NCBI GenBank assembly: GCA_905250025.1
Contig: CAJNOJ010000036.1
Location: 372,001 to 436,000, forward strand
Direction of reading: 5' to 3'
DNA: 64,000 bases
Source of the DNA: Adineta ricciae
Taxonomy: Eukaryota; Rotifera; Eurotatoria; Adinetida; Adinetidae
This document shows, piece by piece, positions 45,666 through 57,386 of this stretch (the first letter of the stretch is position 1; every line of letters starts with the position of its first letter). The translations under genes and the position numbers were made by a program. A model generated the notes under the pieces. The model had not been told where the DNA came from, searched no databases, and saw only the letters and a program-made list of their open reading frames with translations.

Positions 45666-46488
45666 GATTTCAATTTAATTCTACTTATCTTCAAAAAATG
45701 AAAATAAATATAAACTTTAGTGAGAATATTTTAAGTTTTACCAATGAATATTTCCTACTGAAGCTCCTCTGTGAAAAATGATGAAGTAAACACTTAAAGA
45801 AGAAAAAAGACGACAATCGCTGAAGCCACTGGGAAAGTTTTTTAACAGAAAAGAGAAAAAACCCATAGTTTAGCGGAAAAAATCACGCAGACATGATAAT
45901 TGTTCTCACAATAGTTTTTCGGGGAAAAGGCTGATTACGTCACTTTATTCGTCAACACGGTATTTACTGTGTCGAATAAGAAAAATGCATCACATTCCTG
46001 CTAATCTACTCTGGTTAACTCGCGATGCAATGTGCACATTTTTACATGAAGTCTTTCTTTCACATGATTCGACAGATCTCACCTTAGTTAACTTACAGTT
46101 TCTGCGGTTCAAAGCGACACCACTAGATTGTGCTTTCAAGGTAGACAAGTGCTCTGCTTTTATATTACTTTATTATTCATGTGAAAATGATTTCGTTCTT
46201 CTTGCAAAATAATAACAACGTCATTCTCTTCAAATACATTTCGAACAAGAATATTTGTTTTCTGCTATAGGAGACAAACACAGCAATTCACTCAATGGGT
46301 CTTGCGTCATCGCTGACTAATAGTTGATAAGCAGTGCTGTGTAAAATTTTTGTTGTAAAAAAGTTCGAGATTGAAATCGTCACGTTTGCTTTCAATCATG
46401 AAATCGGTCAGACAAGACGTTATTTATTTCCAAAAATGATCTGACATATTTGCTCTGAAATGATACATTAAAATAGTTTGATGTGAAA
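45666..46488. other. Spacer between calpain copies A and B
   Basis: AT-rich spacer: promoter side of copy A and 3' flank of copy B. The 75-residue plus-strand frame at 45985-46212 has no recognisable feature. Confidence 0.5.
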
Positions 46489-48896
46489 CTAAAATGGTCG
46501 CGGTGAATGAAGATCATGTTGTGCACTGTCAATATCCGGCAGTGATTCACTCGTGCGTGATTCTTGTTTGTATGAACATGAATAACTCAGATAAGTTAAT
46601 CCATTGTGCTTTTCGGTCCATTCGGTTATGAAAATCAATTGTCGATATCGGGGTGGAACGGAATCGTGAGTATGAAAGGGTAGATCAACGTGACGCGAAT
46701 GACGAACATTTGTTGCTACATTGACACCAATGTTCACATTTAAATATTGTGTTGATGAAGAATTTTCTGCTACAAATATTTTCATTGCCACCTTACTAGA
46801 TGTTTTATAGAATGCGACTTCTTTTTCCTGAGAATGACAATGAAGAAAAACAAGAATTATATCCATTTAAAATAATAAGTAGATATTTACTTGTTTTCTC
46901 ACACCCGTTTTTATTAATGCCGCTATAATACAATCAGCAAGAAACGTAGCTCGCTTGTTCTCAATAGTTAAACTAAGTTGAACGTTAGAATGTATAACAA
47001 TGGTATAATCGTTATCTTTCTTTGTCTCCCGCCAGAAACTGATTGAAAATGGTATCAGCACATAATAACCAGCACGTAGTGGCCCTGACCAGTACGTTAG
47101 TCCTCCACGTTTACATACCAATATACATTCGCGTTCACCAATACTATCTGTTGATCCTGCTTCATTGATATCACAAAGGACAAATGACTGCGTGTGAGAA
47201 ATAGGCGATGTCCGATCAAGACGATGGTACAAAAGACTGATGTTAATCATCGATGCTCTACACAATAGATTCCACACCGTTTTTTCACAATGTCAACTAC
47301 GTCCAAGAGATATTACTTACTGTGGAACGTGAAATCGATAGCTCAACACATCATCGGTTGACGACCGACTAAATCTTCCTGCTTCACGAACATCAAAATC
47401 ACTACTTTTGTATGTGGACACTGTGATCGATGAAAAATATCGAAGAAATCGACTCCATGAGATCCAGAATGCACCTGTTGATCGTTGTGCAGGATTAATC
47501 GTTCGAAGTTGTTTCAGGACAGATTCGGTTACTTCATCTTCTCTGTATTCTGAACGAGAATGAGGGTCACGAACAAGCACGAATCGAGATGAACTGTCAA
47601 CCAACGTGTGTGCTGCAAGTATAGAGAATGCGTGGTTACCATGAATATGCACACGAGCATATTCATCTCGACTAATACCAGTTCCACCTGTCGAAACACC
47701 AATCAACAATCTATAACGAAAGTATTTCCTCTCTTTGACAACATTAGATAATCAGGCCTACTTCGATTCGCATGCAGACAAAAGTTTAGCCCAAACAATA
47801 TCACTATCGAGGATGCCATTTGGTGGGTGTAAATCAATGTGATCACATGGTGCCCCCGTCAGAAGTTGCAGACCTTCACGCATATTGCCACTTCTCAGAC
47901 TAGCATATGAACCAAATACTTTTGCACACGCTTTTTCGATCAATGGGACAAATAGCTGACGTCGTTTTGCATGAGAAAATACTAGACGTTTATGTTTCGT
48001 GCATGGGAAACAGTCGTCAACGATGATAGTTTTCCACAGTCCATTGTGACAAATACGAACCATGTAGACACCCTCTTTGTTGACTTCTTTCGTAAGAAGA
48101 ATATGCTGTAGAAGCGATGGCTGCTCTGAGATAAGAGCGAGAGCAGCTATAAGCCAACAATTACCAAGTGCTCCTTGTTGGATATCGCTGGGCTGTGGAG
48201 AAGAGAAGATGGTCAATGGCAGTGCTCGATCCTTACTAGAGACAGGAGCAACATCTGCTATACGCAGCCATTGTGAAATTTCTACAAACGAATCAGTTCC
48301 GATCGAACTCGTTGATGGAATAAAGCTATCATCTACAAAGTTCGTCCTAGCCTAGATACAATGAAGAGACGTATTGCATAAGAAATATTTTGTTCTATAA
48401 AAGTAATGTTGCATAGAAAGGAAGTAGCATTTACCTTTTTGCAATAATCGATAATATGCTGAAATATTTGCTCAGCATCTACTTCATCTCGACGTCGACG
48501 ATCATCAACAGCTAAGGACATAGATGTCGATGATAGCGTAGCGCTTGAATTGATGAGAACGACAGGCGCAGATTTCTAAATTAGAATATACAAATACGTT
48601 AGTTCTTATTCAAAAGTCAGAGAAACTATTACACTCTTTTTAGTATAACCACATGCATTACAATGATCATCACTCGTTTCATTGTTCAATGTGCATTGAG
48701 GGCATTGCCAGATTGACGTTGAACGCTCAATACCGGACAGATGATGTAGCGAATTGTAATTAGCTGCTTGTTCGCACATGTTGCAACGAGGATATGCTGA
48801 TAGTGGATTTTCAAAAGAACACGTCGGACATGGCCAAACATTGGTAATCGGAAGTGAAAAGAAGGCCGCACGCGCATTGTGAAGTCCAGTAGTCAT
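46489..48896 (-). CDS. CAPN15: Calpain-15-like (SOL family) protease, copy B
   Basis: Six exons: 48896-48633, 48575-48435, 48351-47762, 47710-47321, 47257-46891 and 46827-46489, totalling 2091 bases and 696 residues. Two RanBP2-type zinc fingers (WPCPTCSFEN, WQCPQCTLNN), which bind ubiquitin in related proteins, precede a CysPc calpain core: Cys200 in QQGALGNCWLIAAL, His358 in HGNHAFSIL. The third catalytic position is Asp380 (LVRDPHS) instead of Asn, and the Trp of the family NPWG is missing. C-terminal beta-rich domains follow (THTQSFVLCDI, GGLTYWSGPLRAGYYVLIPFS). Cytosolic, with no Ca-binding EF hands, as in calpain-15. Activity is uncertain because of the Asn to Asp change. Confidence 0.9.
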
Positions 48897-50138
48897 TGTC
48901 GTAATCTAAAAATTTGCAATTTATACCTGATTAATCATCAAAATTAACTAAAATTAAAAGAAAAATTCCAATAATGACAACTCGATCACCTGATGATGGG
49001 ATTTGACAGACTATCAACTATTTCCATGCTGTATTTACGTTAACGTCGCCAGTGAAACATCCCACTCATTAATAAAATATATGAATACACGTTGACGAAG
49101 GATATTGAATAGAAATTTACTTTCTTCGTTCTTCTTTAAACGTGATTGTGCTATTAAAAAACGTAAATATATCGACAGATTATGGACTAATGATTCATGA
49201 AATGTCATCACTCTCAATTGATGTCATATTAAGGGAAAGTCGCATGACCATATGTGATGAATATTCCCTTATTGCTACGTAGGTGAACAACATTCTACGA
49301 ATAAATAGTTTTATATACTTTGTAAAATTTAGAATATGAATATGTTTTCATATTATGACGCAGAGTTTGGAAAATAGATTTATTTACACTTGTTTATAAC
49401 ATTGTGACATAAACATAATATTGCTGTCGTCTAATTCTTCAAGGATATTTTCATACTTACGCTAATGTACACATATGCTTGATGAAAATCGCCTATTAGA
49501 CATTCCATTTTTAACTATTATTATTGTTTTTCTATTTTTTCTTAAATATGTGTGACCATGTTGTGATCGCGACATAAATATGTACACTCCGTATGTTGTC
49601 TTTTTTTATTCATTCTATTTCTCACATGTATTCAATTTCACGCTATGTCCTTGATCCAGCAATAACTGTACCAGGCGACTAAATTAGAACAAACTAATTT
49701 GATATTGTCGATGATAGGCGTTTTTTTGTATCCGAGACCATTCGTGTCCTTGACATCGGAGAAGAACATGAACAGAAAAGTCATGTGAATTTAACATCTA
49801 CACTTTCACCTGCAAAGATCGAAATAATGATTCTTGGATTTTGATACCTTGAGTTCAATCAAGGATTTGTTTGCTGGAGAAACTGTGAATACATCGAACT
49901 TACCTTAATAAACTGAATGATCAACAAAAGTATTGCGAAGGAAGAAAAAAGCAGTCCTATTCCAACCTTTCATATGATAATAAATAAAAAAGAGTAAAAA
50001 AGAGATAACAGTTTGTTTCAATATCATTTCGTGAATGACTTTTGTCAAAACAAGATGGTAGTTTAATAGAAGAGATTTATTGTATTTGGAACTTATTTTT
50101 CTTTACCAAATCGGTTCTTTCTATTCAATGATTGTAGC
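48897..50138. other. Divergent intergenic region
   Basis: About 1.2 kb between calpain B and the GH76 gene, AT-rich. A TTGTAG just before the GH76 ATG may be a 5' UTR acceptor. No other feature recognised. Confidence 0.5.
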
Positions 50139-52089
50139 ATGAACAAACTATTTTTCTCTAATTTTGTCTTCTTCCTTATCGTCACGTGTATATACACTAG
50201 CCCACCGACAGAAGATGTTTATGAAGCACTGCGCTCTGTTTGCAAGGGGAAATTTCAAGGTGGCATGTGTCCACATGCAATTGCCTACGATATTGCCACA
50301 CAACTAGCTGACAATTGGCATAATGGCGATGGAGCAACTGGTTTATGGTCAGACGGTGGACCTGCTATATGGTGGCCAAGTGGAGTCGGCCTATGGACAT
50401 TGGCGGAATTTTTCCACGCTATGAGTGGTAGAGGTATTGGATTTATAACATAAATTAGAAAGATCAAAGGAAAAAAGAATGATTACTGCTTGTAGCCACG
50501 GATAAACTCTATCTGGCCACACGATGGGCCGCAATCGAAACAGCGAAAAAACAAAATAATTATATTCATACTAAATTCACGGATGATCAAGCTTGGTGGG
50601 CGAATGGTGCACTGCGTCTTGAGCAATATGTTCGATCGATTGGAGACTCGACAGAAGAGTTACTAAATGCTGCACAAGCTGTGATTAATGATAATATAGC
50701 TCACGAAACGGAACAATGTGGTGGCGGGTAAATAGCTCTGTTTAATCTTATTGATCAGGATTTATTCTTTATTGTAAATTGTAAACTTTCGTTATTAGAA
50801 TCTTTTGGTATTATGGAAAACCACCTCCGTCTGTAACTGATAAAACGACGATCTCGAACGTCCTAACAATCTATACAATGGCAACGATGTATTCCTTCAC
50901 ACATGATCCAAATTTACTTCAAGGAGGTCCACATGGTGGTGCAATTGATATCTATAACTGGTTAGTTTCGACGGATTTACTCAATCCACAAACAGGTTAC
51001 CAACGAGATACTCTCGACACGGCCGACGGAAAATGTCAATTGCGCGGTGGTGTAAGTGATATCAAATTTCTGTCCTTGTCTTCAACATATTTACTATTGT
51101 TGATAGTCTTTAACTTATGAATACGGTGTGCTCGTACAAGCACTCATAGCACTTGCTAATGCAACAGGCAATCAGGAATATATTGCTCATGCAATGACTT
51201 ATATTCGCAATGGTATTCATCAGTTTACACGAAATAATATCGTTTTTGAGAGTTGCGATGATACGAATACATGTTCAGGTGACCAAATTGCTTTCCGGGG
51301 TATTCTATTGAAAATCAAATAGGTGTTTGATTACTTTTTATTCGTATTGTGTCATTATCCTAGGAATATTCTATCTTGGTCTTGCACGTCTGTACGAATA
51401 TACGCGTGACAACACAATTGCTCAAGTTATCGAAGCGTCCTATTTAGCTATGCTCTCGCGCGTTAGTTCATGTTATCTGTTTATGCGATATTTCTACTAT
51501 ATTCACGTGTCTCTGATTCGTATAGAAAGTCGGTAGTCGTTATCCATTGTCTTTAATCAATAATAATAACAATTTTACTGGTAATGATCTAATCGTTGTC
51601 ACTATCGGTGATCTTAATCTTGCATCAGCAATGATCAAAGTATACAAGTATAAGTATGCACCACCTGTAGTACCAAATATCGATGCAGCAGTGAATGGAT
51701 TATTACCATTCAATATCACTCATCAAGGACTAACCGGATGTGTATGCGATGGTATGCTGATGATAGGTCTAACACGATGAAACACTTGATATTGTTTTTG
51801 ATGTAGATTTCGGTTGTCCAACGGGTCATTATATGCAATGCTTTGTCGATTCAGGACACAAGGATTCTACCGGTGGTCAACATTGGAATGAGAAGGCATC
51901 GAAACTTTTTTGTCTATACAAAATTCACAGGTGTCATTGTAGGTATCAGCCATATTAATTGGACCTGGGCATCAAATGATGTTGTTCAAAGCTAAAGGTG
52001 CTGGCCATAGTGACTGGTTAAAAACAAGTCTATGGTATGTTGGTGACGAATGGAATGATAAAGTCGATTCGATCAATATCGATTACTGA
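50139..52089 (+). CDS. Secreted GH76 family alpha-1,6-mannanase-like enzyme
   Basis: Eight exons: 50139-50433, 50496-50727, 50799-51051, 51107-51299, 51364-51461, 51526-51751, 51807-51895 and 51943-52089, totalling 1533 bases and 510 residues. Signal peptide (FVFFLIVTCIYTS), then GH76 hallmarks: TGLWSDGGPAIWWPSGVGLWTLAEF, the catalytic Asp pair D128-D129 in TDDQAWWANGALR, RDTLDTADGKC and NEAMTYI-like helical repeats. GH76 enzymes cleave alpha-1,6-mannan backbones of fungal and yeast walls and are known from bacteria and fungi, where the fungal form (Dcw1/Dfg5) remodels walls. For an animal this suggests acquisition and use in digesting fungi. The intron 51896-51942 must use a GC donor. The C-terminal exon ends HSDWLKTSLWYVGDEW. 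Confidence 0.87.
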
Positions 52090-52647
52090 ATAATCGACTT
52101 GAAGATCGAGACAACTTTTTTGACATAAAATGAATCAGTACATTTAGTAAATAAGATTGGATTTTATTCTCATAGAAAGACTATAGGAACAATGAACAGA
52201 ATAACACAACATATAGCACTAAGAAAGAACATACGAGATGTCACTTTAGCTTGATTTATAAGAATTCATGTGAATAATGGTAGCCGAAAACGCTTGGTAA
52301 ATACAAAAATTCATGTGCTCTGTATGGTGTTAATTCAACAGGACGATCATCCTTGTAGAATGCACAGATACACCAACATGATGAAATAAGTAATATTGTC
52401 GATAAATAAACAATAGTTATGCAAACGTTCATTTGTTATAATTTCATCTGAACACACTACGGCGACGACAACGACGACTTTTCTTTCGTTCTTCGATTAA
52501 ATACGAACAAAGAACAGTGACAATGATCATTTCTCTAACAAATACAAATCGTTTGAATTTTTCTCCTTCACGACTGTGAAGATATCTCGAATAAAAGTTC
52601 GACAAGATTTATTTCCATAACTACAAAGCAAGCTCTCAACAGAAAAA
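52090..52647. other. Convergent 3' flank
   Basis: Between the GH76 stop and the DED gene stop; AATAAA-like signals near 52405 and 52135. The overlapping minus frame 52527-52823 is a shadow of the last DED-gene exon. Confidence 0.5.
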
Positions 52648-54286
52648 CTAGTCCGACCAAGGTCGAATACTACAACTAACATTTCTTGCACTGTTATACA
52701 TGTGCCATTGATTGTTATGATGGTAGAAAACTGTGTCGCTATTGATAATAGCAAATAACTCGGGTCCACGATCTTTTTGTCGAGTCTTTTGATAATAAGA
52801 TGCTGCCATGTCATATGCATCACCTTCTCGATGAAGTTTTCGTTTCAAATCGTACCATGATGATTCAATACCCTGGGCATAAACGATTGTGCGATCGGCA
52901 GTTTTATTGCTGAGAAAAATAAATTCGCAGATTTCTCGCATATTTCGAGCTTCTGCAATGAACAAGAAAATACTTCTGTAAGTAACGATACGATTTTAGA
53001 AACTGTCTAACCTGTTATTATCTTTTCCTTCGAAGAAGTTCGTTTCATCCAATGAAACTGTAACATTACTATTTGGTCGTTGTGTTGTTTTCCCGTAGCA
53101 TAACTAAATGTATAATTTTCAAACGATTCAGTAAGAAAATGTCCATTGGTAGAACCAAATACACTGCTTTTTCTTCCATCTGTGGTGCACAATTGTATTC
53201 CTACGATCGTACCATTGTTTGTATACATATTAATTTTATTAATATTCTCGTTCGATTGTAACATAAACGTGTCAGAGAACAGCCTTTCTTCGGGTATGGC
53301 TAAATGGGATGATTGATTATTCGAATATAGGAATCGTACCGATTTTAAGGAAATATTTGTCCATTCTAATCGAATACCGATACAGCAATCGGTATAAGAT
53401 AATAGAAGATCTCTCGCATCATCGAATGATCTGTTTGTCCAGAAAAGTTTATTTCCATACGGTGAACCTTCCTTCATCGTATAAACGAACTCTAATAATT
53501 GAACACAATTGTAGATGATTTTAGTGATCGATATATACTTGCCGTGTTGACGCAATGAGGATTGTTCTTCGAAATTTGATTTTCTTAGATGTCTTATCGC
53601 ACAAAAAGATAATAATAGGAGAATCATTGATAGGATAAAAATAATGATTAATTTCATATACAGTTGATTTGATTTTGAGTAGAGTATTGATCGAACGATT
53701 GAAAAACGTTTCTTTATTTTCCGTTCATTAACTGTATACGTTTCCTTAGGCAATGCTATCGTTCTAGATTGTATGTTTCCACATAGTAATTCAGCTACTA
53801 GTTCGTCTGAAGACGGTGAACCATTCACAGACATACTATGAGAGTAAGCTAAGGAAAGAAGCGCTAAAAATGAATGTGAAGTTCCGACGTTTTCTGTACC
53901 TATCGAACTTTGTATACCATCGTCCGTACAGCTCGGTGAAACTGGCTCAGCAATTGACGTGTGTATCAAACGGGATCTGTATTCTACGAGTAGATGTTCA
54001 GATTTCCTATTGAAGAGAAAAAAAAAGATATTCGAGACGAACCATTGAGTTGCTCGACGATGTCAAAACATTGAATTTGTTCGAAAATGTTGATTAAATT
54101 ATCGAAATTATCGTCAGCAATAAAACCTCGTTCGAAAAGACAATCAAGTAAACGCAGAGTGCCATCCGGTGTACAATCATCTCGGCATTTTCGTGGAATT
54201 ACTTTTCCAAGTGCAAAATGGAATGCATGACGATTAGCATCAGACAATTGATTCGATATATCAATTAAAATACTGCGGAACTCCAT
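52648..54286 (-). CDS. Death-effector-domain protein with TM helix and jacalin-like ectodomain
   Basis: Three exons: 54286-54043, 53983-53012 and 52952-52648, totalling 1521 bases and 506 residues. Residues 1-80 look like a death effector domain: FRSILIDISNQLS, FALGKVIPRKCRDDC and LRLLDCLFERGFIADDNF. A Ser-rich linker leads to a basic segment (RKIKKRFSIVRSIL) and one TM helix near residues 190-209 (MKLIIIFILSMILLLLSFC). The outer part of about 290 residues has N-glycosylation sites and a strand-rich stretch (GTIVGIQLCTTDGRKSSVFGS, YTFSYATG) resembling a jacalin-type beta-prism. With no signal peptide it would be a type II protein with the DED inside the cell. It looks like a receptor that could start DED (caspase-type) signalling; this is inference from layout. 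Confidence 0.72.
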
Positions 54287-55007
54287 TGCTATTACTGTTT
54301 GTCGTACAAAGAGCAGTAAGTAACAGAAATGAAGTTATGTACGTAGAATGATGTGAAATGTCATTCTAAGTAAAAAATGAGTTGTTTATCTGTATCGTTT
54401 TATTAGATCTTTTATTCTCGTCGAGAGAAACGAAGAACGAAAATACGAAATCAATTGGCATATATTTTTCGAGACAACAATAGAAGAGATAAAAAAGTAT
54501 TTGAAAAATTTTGCCAAGTTCGTGATTGTTAATATCATCGATCTATCATAAAAACTAAAAATAGACAATGATTTTTTTGCGTGATTAACATTCTCTGAGG
54601 ACCAAAAAAGCTGAAAAACTTGGATCCTATTGTTTTCTCCCAGAAAGCACTACAACTACAACCAGAATTTACAACAAATGACTCACTAGGCAGCTCACTT
54701 CGCTATGCATAACTGTACATACACTTCTTCATTGTTCCCTAGCGTTTTGTGTGCTAATGAAAACAGGTTTAAAAACAGATAACCTTCGATAAGGTACTAG
54801 AAAAGTTGCAATGGAAACACATCGTTCAAAGCTGTGCAATATCGATAGTTTTGCAGGTGATGCAGCAAGACATCTATTAAGTTCTATACAATCAACTATA
54901 AGATAATAACATTAAACAAATATAGTATGAGATTTGCATTTATTTGATTGCAAAAGACCGGAGTTAAAAGTTCTTATTAATTTATATTGTATTTATTTGC
55001 TGCATGA
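54287..55007. other. Intergenic, no gene seen
   Basis: Promoter side of the DED gene and 3' flank of the next minus-strand gene. AT-rich, with no coding or repeat signal recognised. Confidence 0.5.
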
Positions 55008-55657
55008 TTACTCCTGCCCTGATGCGGTTGCAATATCTCTGAGAACGTCGATTGTTGCATCTTTGACATCCATTGCTTTTTGTACAAGCACGTGTTTGAA
55101 AACAGCTGCTTGATGAAGAAAATCATTTTGTTCATGATGTATTTCCATTCTTGATGTATCCTCTGTCGAATTCGAAGACAGTTGAGTACGAATATAATCA
55201 CTAGCGGTCTCTAATACGTGTTGTACATTGGCAGCCGTATGCAGAAGAACATCCTTCGTGTCAACACCTAGTTCTTTGACGTGCTCAACAAATTTTACCT
55301 CTATGGACTGATCATCATCTGCTTCGACTGCATCTTCTGCAACAAATAATAGCAGAAATTTCTTTTACTTTTACGAATCTCTTCACTGTATATTTACATA
55401 CCACCAAAGCATGTTACTGTGGTAGTTGTTGTTATCACCTTGTAGATACGATTTGGTTTTCCATTGGCATCTGTCCTATGGTAGATGAATGTATACTAGA
55501 ACTACGTGGCTTACTAATAAGAGGATTCTTACATTGATTCAATGGTTTTGCCATCAGAACCGATCAAATCGGTTTTTGTTGTTGTGGTGACCGACGGAAT
55601 ATTAAAATCGACTCGAATCGCAGTACTTGAAGATCTTATGGGAGTAAGTGTGGTCAT
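55008..55657 (-). CDS. Small acidic helical protein, unknown
   Basis: Three exons: 55657-55533, 55475-55402 and 55336-55008, summing to 528 bases and 175 residues. The N-terminal half is Thr/Ser-rich with repeated strand-like stretches (PSVTTTTKTDLIGSDGKTIES, KVITTTTTVTCFGG). The C-terminal half is helical and charged (VEHVKELGVDTKDVLLH, FLHQAAVFKHVLVQKAMDVKDATIDVL). No signal peptide or TM segment. I do not recognise it. The splice sites and exact reading-frame sum are the support that it is real. The gene lies 280 bases from the ADP-ribosyltransferase start, same strand. Confidence 0.6.
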
Positions 55658-55941
55658 ATCCCCTTCTTAAAATTATATCCTAAGTACTCGGTGAGGAGGA
55701 GTAAATCTATTTACGACATGTTTACCCGACACATTAATCTTTCTCTCATTTTTCTTCCTCTTTGTCGCACGCTCACTCAACGAAGTTGCATTAATCGGTT
55801 TTTTTTCTACAATAAAAGAATTCTGCGCATCCAATACACCAGAGCATCTGCCTGTAACAGATAATTACGAGAAAAAGAACCTTTTATTCACAGTTGAAAG
55901 TTTCAATCAGTTCTGTATACATCGAAGAAAACACATATTGG

Positions 55942-56637
55942 TCAATCTTCGCTATCTTCTATTAACTCCACTTCAATTTCCCATCGACATCCATAATAAT
56001 GCACACATATGATTCGTAACTTTGTTCCCACACACAATAACGCTTCCTTTTCTTCGCTGTAACTACTCCACTTCCAAATGTTCGCGAGATTGTGCTTCGC
56101 CTTTTCACTCGACCTTTCTGTATTCAATATTAAAACTGCATTTCCATCATACACTAGCAATCGATCGATTGTAAATGATAAGAACGAGTTTGTGTAGTAA
56201 TAACTTCCTTTTCGTTCAATATAATATCGAATTTCAGTGTCACTTAGTTGTAAACCACGATAATAGATTGGTTTAATATTTGTTTGCACTAACGCACGAA
56301 TCAACGAGCGAAGTTTATTGACATAAATCCAATCGATATCGTCAAAATGAGCACTGAGTAAATTCAGATTGGTTTTCATATAACAATCATTTGTTCGACT
56401 GTTCGTGTACGATTTGATCACATCTAGCATATCGTTAGTAAGTTCATGTTCGAGAATGGTATCAGGATATACATGTTGAAAGAAACGATGATAAATATTG
56501 TTGGAAAGAAGTTTACAATCGATTGAGTTCGTTTCATGGTTGTAGACGAAATGATCTGTTTCAAAATCTTGTGCAGTCGAAGCGAGTGCTTTTGGTAGAT
56601 AACGATTGTTACGAACATTGATAAGACAACGTGCCAT
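55942..56637 (-). CDS. R-S-ExE type ADP-ribosyltransferase
   Basis: Intronless, 231 residues. The catalytic triad of arginine-type mono-ADP-ribosyltransferases is readable in order: Arg127 in YYRGLQLS, the SxS-like strand in TNSFLSFT (about 151-154), and the ExE motif E196-K-E198 in EEKEALLCVGTKLRI. A helical N-terminal region precedes the fold. No signal peptide, so it probably acts in the cytosol, moving ADP-ribose from NAD to protein arginines. Bdelloid rotifers carry large expansions of this type, usually with TPR or other partners; here the domain stands almost alone. A second, degenerate relative is at 60605. Confidence 0.85.
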   Translation of the reverse strand: MARCLINVRNNRYLPKALASTAQDFETDHFVYNHETNSIDCKLLSNNIYHRFFQHVYPDTILEHELTNDMLDVIKSYTNSRTNDCYMKTNLNLLSAHFDDIDWIYVNKLRSLIRALVQTNIKPIYYRGLQLSDTEIRYYIERKGSYYYTNSFLSFTIDRLLVYDGNAVLILNTERSSEKAKHNLANIWKWSSYSEEKEALLCVGTKLRIICVHYYGCRWEIEVELIEDSED

Positions 56638-57386
56638 GCTGTTTTTTTAAGGTAATCGAAGAGAAGAACACATGTCGCACACTCCAGTTAAGTTATTGCA
56701 CCACACTCGACTAAAAACACATTTGACAAGACAATTCTTGACAATGAAATGACTCATTATGAATCATACAAAGAGTATCTGCTTTGCATGAACCTAAACA
56801 GTCTGATCAATGCTCATTCACACACTTTCGACAAAGACGAAGATAAAATTATGCATTTTTTTGTAATGACAACGAATGAATCGGATGACTATTGAACTCA
56901 AGACACACAACACGCCGCGTGACTTTCCTCCTGAACTATTAGAAACTTTTCTTTTATTAATTATGAATGTTTAAAGAACTTCTTCTGCTAATCGGATTAT
57001 CTTTCGATTTATTAAAGAAGAGTCTATATACATTCTATGGGATAAACAGTCGACTTCGAATAGAAACAGAATAGCGAACGTTGAGAACGGATGATAACCA
57101 AGGAAATGAATGTGATTAGATAGATCTCAATAGGTTTGTAACAGGATATGTCTATTTTGCTCTTTGTGCGCATCGATGCGTCGAAATATTATTTTCATGT
57201 GATAGATCACATTAAAAAACTTATCGTCTTCTTTTTTTCTTTGATGAAATCTCTTTTATTCTCCTCAGAATTGTGTAGAAATCCCCTTTTTACAGTTAGC
57301 ATAGTATCGATATACAGAACATTGTCGCACAAGTTTTCTTTTCTTGCTTTAGTACAAAAACTTTGAATAGTTAATGATTTGTGGAT
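56638..57386. other. Divergent intergenic region
   Basis: Promoters of the ADP-ribosyltransferase gene (minus) and the receptor gene (plus). The short frames at 57148-57366 and 57207-57422 overlap on opposite strands and look non-coding. Confidence 0.5.

Noticed and set aside
45985-46212. 75-residue plus-strand frame between the calpains
   Set aside because: No recognisable motif and no splice context; likely chance.
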